DNA of 64,000 nucleotides. Origin: Lachancea dasiensis (lineage: Eukaryota > Ascomycota > Saccharomycetes > Saccharomycetales > Saccharomycetaceae). The notes beneath the pieces were generated by a model. It worked only from the letters and a program-made list of their open reading frames with translations, made no database searches and had not been told where the DNA came from. The DNA lies in assembly GCA_900074725.1 (NCBI GenBank), contig LT598456.1, positions 751,488 to 815,487 of the forward strand, read 5' to 3'. A program made the position numbers and the translations under genes. Shown here piece by piece: positions 36,549 through 47,273 of the stretch. How positions within the stretch are numbered: the first letter of the stretch is position 1; each line of letters begins with the position of its first letter.

Positions 36549-38219
36549 CTACTTGAACTCGGGAAAGCGTAACGACATGTAGCCTTCATCGTAAAGAACA
36601 TCATTCGCCCTAGGGTTGCGAAAGCTCAGGCTCTTGAAGTCTACAAGACTTTCATCCAAATCAGAAATGCGCTCCACACCCAAAAGTCTCATGTTGTTCT
36701 TGATTTCGCCCTGCAAAATGTCTATTAAATGATTAACACCTTCTTCTCCATAGCCCGCCATTGCGTACAGGAAGGGTCTTCCCAGACCAACTCCCTTAGC
36801 ACCCATGCAGAGAGCTTTCAAAATATCAGAACCTCTTCGCACACCACCATCAAGGTAGATTTCAATCTTGTCCTCGAGATTTCTTTCCTTGAGCATGGTC
36901 CTGGCTTCAGCAAGCACCTCCAATGGCGGGCGCGAGAAGTCCAGCTGCCGTCCACCATGGTTGGAAAGCACTACTGCCTTGACTCCTTTTTCAGCTGCTA
37001 GCACTACGTCTTCTCCTCTTTGAACACCTTTCAAGCAGATGGGTAAATCCGTAGAGGCCATAATCTTCTCCACATCTTTCCAGGTAAATTTGGCGTAAGA
37101 CATGTTTTTAGTCACAATGCTGGAGAGTTCTTTGCTCGTAGTGGTATCTACACTTCTTTGCCTCGTATCCTTCTCACGATTTCCAATATCCCGAAGGTCG
37201 ACGTTGAGGAAGATACCCTTGATGCTAGGTTTGGTTTCCAGTGTTTTCAGTAACGTTCCAAAGTTTTCAAGTTGCTGGAGGTCATCAAAGTGGTACTGGT
37301 ACCAGTGGTTTTGGCTGTCTGGAACATGTTCAAAGAAGTCTTCAATGCTGTAGGACGATTGTTTAGGGACCATCTGCATGATATTGGCATCATACGCAGC
37401 GGACTGCAAATTCAATTCGGCTAAAGGGTGTGCCATTTTGGAGCCTGCAAATGCTGAGATGTAGATGGGGAGGTTGACCTTGGTTCCCAAAAACTCGGTT
37501 GATGTGTCAACATCATATTCTATGTCTTGTAAGACTTTGGGTCTAAAGAAAACACGGCCGTATGCGTAGTGATTTTCGCGAATGGTGAATTCGTCGGAAG
37601 CACCTGTAGCATAATAGGCAAAGGTACTCGTTGGAAGTATTTCTCTGGCGATACCCTCAAAGTCAGAAAGGTTGAAAACCCGACTCAATGGTGGCAACTT
37701 CTTGCGCTTCTCCGCAATCAACAGCTCCTCATCAGAGATCACATCTTCAAATCTGCCTTTGAGCTTACCCAAATAGATAAGTTGGTCTTTCATCTTGTCT
37801 AAAGTGGAGCCTGAGTGAATGGAGTAGAATTTCCTAGTTGCATCCCCGCCTGCCACCTCTAGGATCTTAGATGCACCACCGGGGTGCACACCTATGAAGT
37901 TCGTCACATCGTAAACCTCCCCATCTATCACAATCCAACAGTCGTCTACTGTGTTATGAAGCATCACTTCATCCGTACTTATGTCCCCAGGCGTTGACCC
38001 CAAAAACGACGACAGTAAGAGTGCTGCGGAGGCAGAAGTTGTCGTGAGAATTGAGGCTCTCAAAATGCGAGAGTTACGGGGCGCTCTCAACTTGGTAGCA
38101 AGAGTGGAATAGCTGATTCTGGGACCTCTTCCGATCCGGGTGCTTTTGCACGCAGTTGACTGCAAACCGTATGCATTTTTCCTAGAGTTTTTGATGACAC
38201 GGAGAAATACTCCTGACAT
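36549..38219 (-). CDS. Flavocytochrome b2-like 2-hydroxy-acid dehydrogenase
   Basis: The 556-residue product has the Cyb2 layout: Arg-rich presequence, a hydrophobic sorting segment (about 52-74) for release into the intermembrane space, a cytochrome b5 domain with haem ligands His112 (HPGG) and His135, and an FMN barrel (about 185-525). Catalytic Asp341, Lys397, His421 and Arg424 are kept (VDLRDIGNREK, CLKGVQR, SNHGGRQLD). The substrate pocket differs from yeast L-lactate dehydrogenase. The WYQLY segment reads WYQYH, so the position of Cyb2 Tyr254 is His310, and the MISTLASCS loop reads MVPKQSSYS. I infer a flavocytochrome for another 2-hydroxy acid rather than a plain lactate enzyme. Confidence 0.85.
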   Translation of the reverse strand: MSGVFLRVIKNSRKNAYGLQSTACKSTRIGRGPRISYSTLATKLRAPRNSRILRASILTTTSASAALLLSSFLGSTPGDISTDEVMLHNTVDDCWIVIDGEVYDVTNFIGVHPGGASKILEVAGGDATRKFYSIHSGSTLDKMKDQLIYLGKLKGRFEDVISDEELLIAEKRKKLPPLSRVFNLSDFEGIAREILPTSTFAYYATGASDEFTIRENHYAYGRVFFRPKVLQDIEYDVDTSTEFLGTKVNLPIYISAFAGSKMAHPLAELNLQSAAYDANIMQMVPKQSSYSIEDFFEHVPDSQNHWYQYHFDDLQQLENFGTLLKTLETKPSIKGIFLNVDLRDIGNREKDTRQRSVDTTTSKELSSIVTKNMSYAKFTWKDVEKIMASTDLPICLKGVQRGEDVVLAAEKGVKAVVLSNHGGRQLDFSRPPLEVLAEARTMLKERNLEDKIEIYLDGGVRRGSDILKALCMGAKGVGLGRPFLYAMAGYGEEGVNHLIDILQGEIKNNMRLLGVERISDLDESLVDFKSLSFRNPRANDVLYDEGYMSLRFPEFK

Positions 38220-38745
38220 GAGAGGTTAAGTAATACTAACGAACTTGTAAGTTCTTTGATTATGTCGAAGCCCAATAGAGTTTCTCATGATCGCTCGAGC
38301 AGCGATCAATGGCTTATTTGTATACTCTTCGGAAGGTATTCGGTCCATCGGATTGGAGGTTCCTCGCTAATTTGAAAGATAAGATAAAGCTACGAGAAAT
38401 CGAGATGTCTCAAAACGGCAACTCAGTGTTATCAACGACTAAACACCCAGCGCACATATACGGCCGCTGCGATATCTGCGACGATAAACAAGCCAACATG
38501 AGAATGGCTATAGATCTGTCGTTTGCCGAAAATCCACAGGGATTTTGAAAGCTTTTAACAAGAGGTGGTGGTTGAACTTCGAAACCCCCTTCTATAAAGC
38601 ACCAATTGCCATCATTGCTTAAGATAAAATATTCAGTTCGAGTCACAGGTACAGCTTTTACGCATAGGTATACCTTCAATAACCCATATTCTATTACCTG
38701 ATCGATAGTTTGTATATATTCATTCAATTGTACTCTGAGAACAGT
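38220..38745. promoter_or_regulatory. Dehydrogenase promoter with inverted repeat and GATA boxes
   Basis: An 8-base perfect inverted repeat, TGATCGCT at 38288-38295 and AGCGATCA at 38301-38308 around a 5-base centre, lies about 70-90 bases upstream of the dehydrogenase. A GATAAG box at 38378-38383 overlaps a GATAAA at 38383-38388. The rest is the 3' side of the carrier gene. Confidence 0.5.
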
Positions 38746-39657
38746 CTACTTTATTAGACGCATCGTAGTTTCAAACGCTGCAAAGGTAGCTCCATTGACT
38801 GGCAATGAACGCAGCATCGCTGGCATGAAGCCACTAACAAAAACACGCGGCCCGCGCTCACGATATATGGCCTTGCCAACCTGGACAACAGACGTTCCGT
38901 AAACCGGGTTTCTGAGCTTGTCGGCCTGGATGACAGATTTCACAACGTCGAATGGATATGTAGTAGCCCAAAAACAAGCACCCGCCAATGCACCGAACAA
39001 TGACACTTTCCATGCGGGCACATCTTGCCGCAGGACCCCCCGGCGGGCTTCGTTGGCTAGAAGAGCCTCGTAAGTAAAGAAGTATATGCCGAACCCGTGA
39101 GAAGTTCTTAGCGTAGTGGCTGTGAAGCCACGCATTAGCGCACCCTGCCTTAATAGCTTCCTCGCACAGTCCCAAGAACCGTAGTAGAGTGAGGTGGTTT
39201 TTGAACCTGTCTGTAGTTGTAAGCGAATCCGCACATGCTCGATCGGCGTAGCAAGAAAAGCATTAGCAGTGCCGCTTACAAACCCGCTCATGTAGTACTG
39301 GCCAGGAGTCAGCATGCCGTGGTCATTTCTGTGTCTCCAGCGGAAGTATCTTTTCATCGCCTCATTGACACCAAACTGGCAAGAGACACAAGCGCCGACC
39401 CCTACCAGTGGTACCAGTGTCCCTTTGTAAAAAGCCAGGATGCCCTCATTTTTGACCAATTTCCTAATAACTTCCGACGCAGATGCTCGCACCGAAGAAG
39501 TTTGCATTCTGACTTTAGTCATGTCAAATGGTTGACCAACTAGCACCTGGGCAAATCCTCCGATCGTGCCGCAAAATACCTCTTTGAAGGCTTGGTTAAA
39601 TTCGTTGTAATCAACCAAGTCATTGACGACTTGAGGAGACACAGTTTCGTCGGACAT
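38746..39657 (-). CDS. Mitochondrial carrier, Ymc1/Ymc2 type
   Basis: This 303-residue inner-membrane solute carrier has three repeats of about 100 residues. The carrier signature is seen in each: GQPFDMTKVRMQ near 42-53, TPIEHVRIRLQLQ near 135-147 and TYPFDVVKSVIQ near 230-241. FGVNEAMKRYF and PVNGATFAAFET match yeast Ymc1 (307 residues) closely. Ymc1/2 are linked to glutamate/oleate metabolism and glycine, but their substrate is not firmly set. The first ATG is at 39657. It shares strand and neighbourhood with the flavocytochrome, as if moving a pathway intermediate across the inner membrane. Confidence 0.87.
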   Translation of the reverse strand: MSDETVSPQVVNDLVDYNEFNQAFKEVFCGTIGGFAQVLVGQPFDMTKVRMQTSSVRASASEVIRKLVKNEGILAFYKGTLVPLVGVGACVSCQFGVNEAMKRYFRWRHRNDHGMLTPGQYYMSGFVSGTANAFLATPIEHVRIRLQLQTGSKTTSLYYGSWDCARKLLRQGALMRGFTATTLRTSHGFGIYFFTYEALLANEARRGVLRQDVPAWKVSLFGALAGACFWATTYPFDVVKSVIQADKLRNPVYGTSVVQVGKAIYRERGPRVFVSGFMPAMLRSLPVNGATFAAFETTMRLIK

Positions 39658-41104
39658 TAATGGATACAAAGTTGCTGATGCAACAAGCTTCTCTCTCGAC
39701 GTTATGGCATCTCGGTATATACCTTTGCTTTGTCAACGACTGGATGGTTGATATACCTGTACTTCTAGTTGTAACCAAAAACAGTGGTATCATGTTACAA
39801 TATTCTCACGCAATCCCAATGGTGTACCTAAGTAGTAATGGTCAAACCCAGATAACCTCATCGTCAACACAAGTAGGTAAGTAGCCTAGGCTATCAAAAT
39901 GGCATCTCGTGTTATCGCGATAAAGGCCGACTGCCTCCGAGACCCGATAAGGAAGGTGGAATGAGCTTTCCGAAACCACTCACCAGAAAGGTCCAGTTAT
40001 TCAAAGTGCGATCGGTATGGTAGAAATCCAGTTTTCCAGCGGAATTTCTAGTTAGCTTAAAGTTTTGGTGATAACGATGTAACCCAGATGCCCACGGGAT
40101 ACCTCCGATGACACTATAGTGGAAAATGATAAAAAACGCTGGTAAACATGAGAGCTCGTTAAAGACTCTTAAGTGCAGATTAGTTCTTGTCGAGGGAGCT
40201 TCAAATTGCCACCAAGGGCATGAGACTGTTCTGGAGGATGGATGGGCTTCAAATTATAGGAATCACATCCATTGAAACCAAGTCATCAGAAATTCTAGAA
40301 ATGGGCCAGTCTAACATGTCAGTGGTCAGAGATCATTGACATTATGAGCAGATACACTTGCCTGGTGCTTGAAATTCATATATAATATATTTAAGGTTCA
40401 TGTACCACTCTTAAAGTAAATGTTTGGTGTCGAATCGTGCGCTTGCCAAGAAGAGTTCATGCACATTTGAGTAAACAATATAGAAATGGCGCATAATAAA
40501 TTCAGTACCTATATCGATCATGATTGTTAAATGTGAAACCTTTTTCATGCCTCTTTACTACAGTAGAATGTTAGCAGCTACACCACAAGGTTGAGGAGAG
40601 TTTGTACATGTTTTCTTGGAAGGGTTACATCTGACCTAAATTTTTGAACGTTCATTTGTAGAACTACAGTTTATTTGTCGAGCTATACTCAATATTCACC
40701 CAGAAGGGCTTCCAAAAGGTTCTCGAGCTGAATTCAAGTAAGACTGATGAAAATATTAAAATTGTTCCCTAAGCAACACATCTGGAAACTTAATAATCCC
40801 TTAGCCTCGAGATCCACTAACCAATTTGTTCACTTCGGTAGATCTGTACAACATAATTGATAGTTTAAGTAGTGCTGACGCAGAGAATTGGAATAATTTA
40901 TATCTCAAATGATTAAGTTATGTGCCCAAAAATGAACATCATTCTCTTAACAGGAAGCTGACAAGGTATACAAGGATCATCAGTTGGACTGACAAATCTT
41001 AAACTACAGTCATTCACAAGAGTTCTTTTCTCAATGACTTTTACTATTCCGAAAACTGACTTATTGCTAACGATATTAAATGTACACTAGAATATAACAA
41101 CTAT
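39658..41104. other. Gene-poor spacer, carrier promoter and aminotransferase 3' side
   Basis: A GATAAG box (39946-39951) runs straight into GGAAGGT about 290-300 bases upstream of the carrier gene. The minus strand from about 40250 to 39915 is open for about 107 codons with no ATG and no recognisable likeness, which I take as chance. Nothing else is seen. Confidence 0.4.
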
Positions 41105-42529
41105 TTAAAATTGGAAGGCACCCTCGGCGCGCAATTCCTCGGTCAACTGGTTGACCGACTTGACCACCTTTTCGACGATCTCGTCGACATTTTGCTCAGT
41201 GATGACAAAGGAAGGCGCTAGCAAAATACGGTCACCGCAGCTCCCGTCTGGGTTTCCTGGCATGGCCATGATGTTTACCTTGTTTTGGAAAGCAATCGCC
41301 TTGATGCGAGGAGCAAGGTTCAAAGACAAGTCGAACGGCTCCTTGGTAGCTCTGTCTTTGACAAATTCAATAGACCAGAAGCCACCGATTCCTCTCACAT
41401 CGCCAACAATGTTGGATTCAGATAGAAAGATGCTCTTTAGCTTTTGTCCCATTAGGTTACCCTTTTCAAAGATGTTGGCGGTCAAGTTATCTCTCTTCAA
41501 CTTTTGCATGATTCCCAAGGAGACGGCACAGTTGAAAGCGTGCGAAGAGTAGGTGTGACCGCCACCAATAGCCTTAGAGCCCTCGAGGTAGGCATCTCTG
41601 ATTTTTGGACCAATCAAAATACCAGCAATGGTAACGTAACCAGAACCTAGAGTCTTACCGACAGTTTGAATGTCTGGAGCGTCAGCCGGGTCCAAAAAGT
41701 TTTCCCAACAATTGAAAGCACCGTTAGGGTTGCTTCTACCGGTACCACACATAACTTCGTCTAAGTGGTAAATCAAGTCGTACTTGTTGCACAAGTCTCT
41801 TAATCCCTTCAAGTAGCCCTTTGGTGGTGGACAAGTACCCAAGGAAGAACCGGGCAGTGTTTCGACGGTTAGAGAAGCAATGGTGTCAGGATCGTTTTCT
41901 AGGATGATTTTCTCGGTTTGCTCAATAAGGCGCTGAGCATAGGCCTCTTCCGTTTCGCCATCCTTCTTGAAACGGTAGCTATAAGCACAAGGGATCTTGA
42001 TGTTAATCTTTTCTCTGTCCATGAGGTATGGTGTGTAAGGTTCAGTTCTTGGGTTCCAAGAGATAGACACAGCCCCCAAACTGAAACCGTGATAAGAACT
42101 CTCTCTGCTAATTAGCTTGACCTTTTCTGGGCGACCACGCTCCAACCAGTATTGACGGATCAATCTCAGAGCATTTTCGTTACTTTCTGAGCCGGAGGTA
42201 CACCACAAGGCAGCGGAGAAGACGCCCTTTGGAGAATTGTCGATATAGAATTTCGCCAATTCCTCTGACGACTTGTTGGAGACCAAGCAGGGGTATGAGT
42301 AGGTTGATTGACGGGCAGCCTTATTGATTATCTCATAAACTTCCTCGTCAGCGTGTCCCAAAGCACCGACAGCGGCACCAGTGATAGCGTCGATGATGCC
42401 GTCGGTGACTTGGCCATCCCTTTCGATGGAGATATGAACGCCCTGGCCGCCAACAATTTGGGGGCCAACTTGGTCAACGGTAGCTTGGAAGTTGTAGGAG
42501 TTTTGAGGAGCTTGGGTAGCGGCAGTCAT
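41105..42529 (-). CDS. Class III PLP aminotransferase
   Basis: This 474-residue fold-type I enzyme belongs to the omega-amino-acid/GABA/ornithine aminotransferase family. The PLP lysine is about residue 292 in QTVGKTLGSGYVTIAG, preceded by the cofactor aspartate in YHLDEVMCGTGRS. ALWCTSGSESNENALRLIRQYW near 107-128 and the SYHGFSLGAVSISWNPR block are class III marks. It is not close to yeast Uga1 or Car2 and resembles uncharacterised fungal class III enzymes. Amino donors may be omega-amino acids or branched substrates; I cannot choose. There is no clear presequence. The promoter has a pair of GATAAG boxes, the arrangement of nitrogen-controlled yeast genes. Confidence 0.88.
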   Translation of the reverse strand: MTAATQAPQNSYNFQATVDQVGPQIVGGQGVHISIERDGQVTDGIIDAITGAAVGALGHADEEVYEIINKAARQSTYSYPCLVSNKSSEELAKFYIDNSPKGVFSAALWCTSGSESNENALRLIRQYWLERGRPEKVKLISRESSYHGFSLGAVSISWNPRTEPYTPYLMDREKINIKIPCAYSYRFKKDGETEEAYAQRLIEQTEKIILENDPDTIASLTVETLPGSSLGTCPPPKGYLKGLRDLCNKYDLIYHLDEVMCGTGRSNPNGAFNCWENFLDPADAPDIQTVGKTLGSGYVTIAGILIGPKIRDAYLEGSKAIGGGHTYSSHAFNCAVSLGIMQKLKRDNLTANIFEKGNLMGQKLKSIFLSESNIVGDVRGIGGFWSIEFVKDRATKEPFDLSLNLAPRIKAIAFQNKVNIMAMPGNPDGSCGDRILLAPSFVITEQNVDEIVEKVVKSVNQLTEELRAEGAFQF

Positions 42530-44837
42530 GAGTTACTGTGAATATTATCGCTTTTCGATACTGTCACGATCAATGACAGTTGAGAGCTCTGTGTTGAAAA
42601 TAATGCTCATTTTATATGCGAGAGACCATGCCGGATTGACAGCCCAAAGCATCAGTTAGCAGAAAGCACCAACTTATGATAACATCAGCGCTTTTCCCGA
42701 ATGCGACCTTCCTTCTCAGGCAGGAGTATCAGTGAAGATAAAAGATCGGAGAGATAAGAGACCATTTTAGGCATGCTTATCAATCACCTACCCAAAGTAG
42801 AAACCACGAAATTTCAGAATAAAATACTGAGCAGCGGAACAGCCTATTCATTGTAACGATGAAGAAGATGGTAGACAGTTATTTTTTGATCATCTCGGAA
42901 CAACAATGATTATTATACACCTTTATGGCAACTCCTATGGTTAGGACACATCGCAGAAAAATGAACTTTCATGTAAAGATAATAGGGCGTCACCGTCTTG
43001 GGTAGCGGAAAGCGCGAGAAAGTTGGGACTCTAGAGGCACATGCGTACGACAACGATTTTCACTCAAAATATGGCACAGAACTGGAGAGATTGTATCAAA
43101 AATAAATGTAAGAGTGAATTGCGCTAGAAAGTCATCGGCCCATATTCTGGGGGTGAAGTTTTTTGGCGTGCGTGAAAAGCAGGACGCTCACAGGCCCAAG
43201 CTCCACGGAGAACAGATGATCTCTCGCCCTAATGACAGCTTCAGGAGAGAATAAATAAAAATTGGCCAAGTGGGGACTACTTTTCTGCGGATAGCTAAGT
43301 GGGGGGAGGGGAGCGTTAGGACTACTTCGGGTGCACTTGCCTCAATAGGCAGTCCAAATCTGATCCATTGTTAGCCCAGCTCCGGCCACGAATTTGCCTA
43401 CCTTCTTAGATTGCTCATTAGTGACCCTCTGATGTTCCGATCATTATTCTCAGCAGCGTTTTTGAGAGCCCACTATTGAGCTGCCATATTATTTGCAACA
43501 CATTGATAGCATGGTAGGCTGAACAGTATATATAATGGATGCCAATGACCAGTTATCCCGTGTTCCCACGTTACTTGTGGCCTTCCTACAACAGCCACCC
43601 TCTACTTGGTATGTCATCCTGTATGCTTGAATGAACCGGAAGTAAGCGTAAACCCAGGCTAAGATAGCCTTTTTTCTAGTTCAACCCCCGGAACTGGATA
43701 ATTTAAGAGAACTGACGGCCATAGTTTTTGAATTTACTTTTTGAATCAGGTCCTTGTCCCTGAGGCTAGCAAAAGCATTATTTGTCCCTGCATCTTTACT
43801 AGGTGTGTTTGTAGAAAGAAGGGTACCAGTATGGACGATTGCGTAAGGCCCCCAACCTGCTATGTACCTGAGTGAATCAAAAAGACTGTTGACTCAACTT
43901 ACTACGCGTTATTTAGCTTGACTCAAAAAGCTTTGGTAGGTATAGTCCTGTCTGCAGTGATACTAGAGTTCTTTGCGAGTATTTTTTAGTTGCTGACATG
44001 GGCAGCACAAGTGGAGAAAGCTCACTCAACAAATTTGGTATATGCTTCAACACTTCTGATGTTACCAAAAATGTTCTCCAGTCCTAATTTTGATCAGGAA
44101 GACCAACCTGTTGAAGTCAACGTAATGAATGTCATTGAAGTCGGCGCAAACGGTAAGCGAGACAAGGCTAAACGTTCACATTACCGCACACAATGTCGCC
44201 CGACCGTTAGTATTATATATATATATATATGTGTCTCTCGAATGCGATATCGCTCTAGCGTTCTATTGCGAACACCATTGTAGTGGTTACTAATTCTGTT
44301 GGAATCAAAACCCTCCTGCTTGGCTTGCGATTAATGGATAAAGTCGCCATTTGGAGAATTACCTACAAGCACAAAGTTTAGCTATAGTATTTCCACTGTT
44401 CTGCCTCCGGCTGCCATGAAGTTCTGTGAAATGCGTATATGAAACAGGATGAATGAGCTGGCAAAGGTAAAGCCAGGTACTAATTGTAACGAACAGTTTC
44501 AATAGCTAACGACATTATCTTGACGCGGCGAGGAAACGGAAAGAGTTGCAGTTACCTAGTAGCTGATTGACAACAACCAGGTTTTCGACTTGGAAATTGG
44601 CGTTGCATGGGACTGCTTTCCGCTGCAATGCCACAGCTCTTGCTTGTCACCTACCGCTTTTGGCATTTTACCATTTTACACTGAGTAGTAAGATAAACTA
44701 CCGATAAGACAAAGACCCAATAAGGAAGTTAGCAGGTGTCCTCTTTGGCACATATGCATATATAACGGGAACGTCTTTCATTGACTCTTGCAATCCTCGT
44801 CATTGACAGATGCAGTTCGCGACAAGATTTTCCCAAG
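42530..44837. promoter_or_regulatory. Long divergent promoter, aminotransferase / reductase 2
   Basis: On the aminotransferase side are GATAAG (42753-42758) and CTTATC (42776-42781), 17 bases apart, and ACCTTCC at 42706-42712. On the reductase side are GATAAA (44692-44697), GATAAG (44703-44708) and a TATA box (TATATAA, 44759-44765). The middle holds an (AT)n run at about 44212-44230 and an open frame of 97 codons (43990-44283) with no likeness to any protein. The length, 2.3 kb, is unusual for this genome. Confidence 0.5.
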
Positions 44838-45857
44838 ATGGTCGATACAGATGTTCTCCTTATTGGAGCCGGTGGTGTTGGTACGATGGTAGCCTTTGGT
44901 ATGGACTACACTAAACAGTCCAAGCTCTCTATTGTGGTAAGAAAGGACTTCGCGAAAGTCAAGGAGACAGGCTATGATATACATTCGGTGGATTACGGGA
45001 CTGTCAAAGGCTGGAAGCCGTCACATATCTATCCAACCGTGGAAGCCTCAGTAGCCACAGGAACAGTCTATGATTTTGTGGTCATTACTACAAAGAATCT
45101 GCCAGACATCGTGAAAGTGGAAGAGTTGGCCGCTCCCGCAATCACACCTGGCCACACATGCGTGGTTCTAATCCAAAATGGTTTTGATTTGGCTAAACCT
45201 TTTTTTGACAAATTTCCTAACAACGTCGTCTTATCCGGAGTTACATTAATAGGGTCCCACAATACCCACGGTACTATTCACCACACACAAACTGACAAAT
45301 CATTTATCAGCTATTTTGAGAATCCTAATTTGCCTCAAGAGGTCCAAGAGGCCAGTGCTAAAAGATTTGTTTCCATATACAGCAATGATAAGAACAGCTG
45401 TACTTATGCTTCGAGTGCCAAAGAATTTAGATACAAGAAGCTAGTCTACAATGCAACCTTGAACACAGTCTGCGCCCTTACTGGAGTAGACACAGGGAGA
45501 CTAGAACAAGCGGGAGGCCTTGCCGCGCTATCTATTCCAGCTATGCGGGAAGTGATTGCAATTGCTCAAGCAGACGGCGTTACACTGCCAAAGGACGTCA
45601 TAAACACCACAATTCATGGTGACGATGGAGAATGGTTCGAACCTTCCATGCTGGTCGACGTGAAAAGAGGCAACCCTATTGAACTTGAGGTTATCTTGGG
45701 AAATCTCTTAAAGACTGCTGAAAAGCTCGAAGTGGAAACGCCGATTCTCTCTGTCTTGTACGAATTACTTCGAGTCGTACAATTCCGCTTGAAAGAAAAA
45801 CAGGGCATAATCACTGTTCCCAAGGAACGCCCTATTTACGACAAAGTGTACGAGTAA
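44838..45857 (+). CDS. Ketopantoate reductase-like (ApbA/PanE) dehydrogenase 2
   Basis: This 339-residue paralogue of the reductase at 32.8-33.8 kb has the same architecture. GAGGVG is at residues 10-15, the catalytic Lys is in KKLVYNATLNTVCALTG near 200, and the PSMLVDVKRGNPIELEVILGN block is near 271-291. The shared ends (TVPKERP near the C-terminus) show common descent, but the two differ at many positions, so the duplication is not recent. The ATG at 44838 was chosen because MVDTDVLLIGAGG aligns with the paralogue's start; the frame upstream has no ATG. It has its own promoter with GATAAG and TATA boxes. Confidence 0.87.
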   Translation: MVDTDVLLIGAGGVGTMVAFGMDYTKQSKLSIVVRKDFAKVKETGYDIHSVDYGTVKGWKPSHIYPTVEASVATGTVYDFVVITTKNLPDIVKVEELAAPAITPGHTCVVLIQNGFDLAKPFFDKFPNNVVLSGVTLIGSHNTHGTIHHTQTDKSFISYFENPNLPQEVQEASAKRFVSIYSNDKNSCTYASSAKEFRYKKLVYNATLNTVCALTGVDTGRLEQAGGLAALSIPAMREVIAIAQADGVTLPKDVINTTIHGDDGEWFEPSMLVDVKRGNPIELEVILGNLLKTAEKLEVETPILSVLYELLRVVQFRLKEKQGIITVPKERPIYDKVYE

Positions 45858-47226
45858 CTAACTAGCTACCTTGGATTGGTAATCTGTATCGACTTGGATA
45901 GGTGCCAATCAACCAATAAGCTATTGAGCTGTTCGTAAAAGAAAATGCTGCGCATATACTGTAGGCTGTCAATATGTTATTTTGTAGTACGCCCGTCATA
46001 ACGCGGTCAACTACTCCTAATGAAAAACACCTTGACCCCAGTACTAGATTACTCTTACAAACACGTAGTTCATCTGCAAGACAGTGGATGAATTACTACC
46101 TAAGCAAGCTGAATCAGATTGACTAGTGCTGAAAACAACGTGGATACTGTTATTAGATGCCCTTAGGGAAAGAGAAGGGGCCTGGTGACAGGAGAGAGAA
46201 GGAGATGTGTGCCGTCCACTATCATACTTCGTGGGCAAATAACATATCATAGTTGAGAGCTGCATCTTTAGCACAACTCCCTCTTTCGATCAATTAAAGA
46301 TGAGCAGTGCCGAGGAAAAATATCCCCGGAGAGCTCAGTAAATGACATATATCGCATAGTGCCTTGGTTGACGGGCAACAGATCTTGTACAAACGAAGCA
46401 GAAGTTAGCTAACCAAATTAGAGAGATATGAAGGTGGGTATTTTACAATGCTTATCATTCCAGATTTTTCGAACATGCAGGTGCACCCAAATAGGCAGGT
46501 AAAATGTTCAGATCACAGACAGTAACTAAGCATCGCAGGAGCAACGAAATGTATCTGCGGTTATCTCTCACATGGACTATTTCCATTCGATAGCCAATGC
46601 ACAGTCTCTATCACGACCATTGTTTTTTTACTGATTGACTGTCGTTATCAATAGCGATTGCAGGCACTTGGCAGTTGTTCGGTAATTTTTCTAACGGCAA
46701 GAACGATTCTTGATCGATATCATCACTAGGTCAAAGACCAGCTTCTGCTCTATTTTACCAATTGTCTTCAAAGTATCGAAGAGGGGCTGCCGAATTGTTG
46801 GTAGCCCTATATTTTTGGAGATGCGTGTATCTGACGGTCCACTTCACAGATTACATTCTTGCTTTGGCCATTGTTTGCAGTTCTTTTCCATTGTATCGCC
46901 TCATTGATAAGAATGAGAGTGGTTCTTATCAGTGGTCTGCATGGAGATAATTCCATCTCACTGTCCTCGCTGCAACGTAAACGCTAGATACCTGACGAAT
47001 GGTAAAGGACTTGCCAAATTAGGAGGCAAAATGATTACTATCACTGTGATGGTAGTAACGTATCGCTGAAACTTGAACATTTCAGCTTATGGGACGAGAA
47101 GATAAGTGCATCTTCAATATAGTTTCCAGCGATCTAAATGTAGTATAAGTAAAGAGCTCAGAATGAGAGATATTGAGATCGCCTCCTCCGTTCGATCTTT
47201 CAAATCTCAACGAGCAGTCAGTTCTT
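45858..47226. promoter_or_regulatory. Permease promoter region
   Basis: GATAAG at 46906-46911 and CTTATC at 46925-46930 form an inverted pair with a 13-base gap, and a further GATAAG is at 47101-47106. This is what Gln3/Gat1-controlled permease promoters look like. An upstream ATG frame begins at 47163 (see separate entry). I recognise no gene in the rest. Confidence 0.5.
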
Positions 47227-47273
47227 ATGCAGGAACTCCCTCTCTCACCTTACGCTTCGAAAGTAGCGATTGA
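47163..47273 (+). other. Upstream open frame overlapping the permease start
   Basis: A 36-codon frame begins with ATG at 47163 and ends at TGA 47271-47273, in another frame than the permease whose first ATG is at 47227. If the transcript starts upstream of 47163, this frame would meet the ribosome first and could lower permease translation. Confidence 0.35.

Noticed and set aside
39915-40250. About 107 open codons on the minus strand upstream of the carrier gene
   Set aside because: There is no ATG and no recognisable likeness; judged chance.
43286-43639. Possible small RNA gene in the 2.3-kb spacer
   Set aside because: No paired C/D or H/ACA boxes and no pol III boxes could be placed with confidence.
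43990-44283. 97-codon frame in the long aminotransferase/reductase 2 spacer
   Set aside because: Ends in an (AT)n run, resembles nothing, and lacks neighbours in the same frame.
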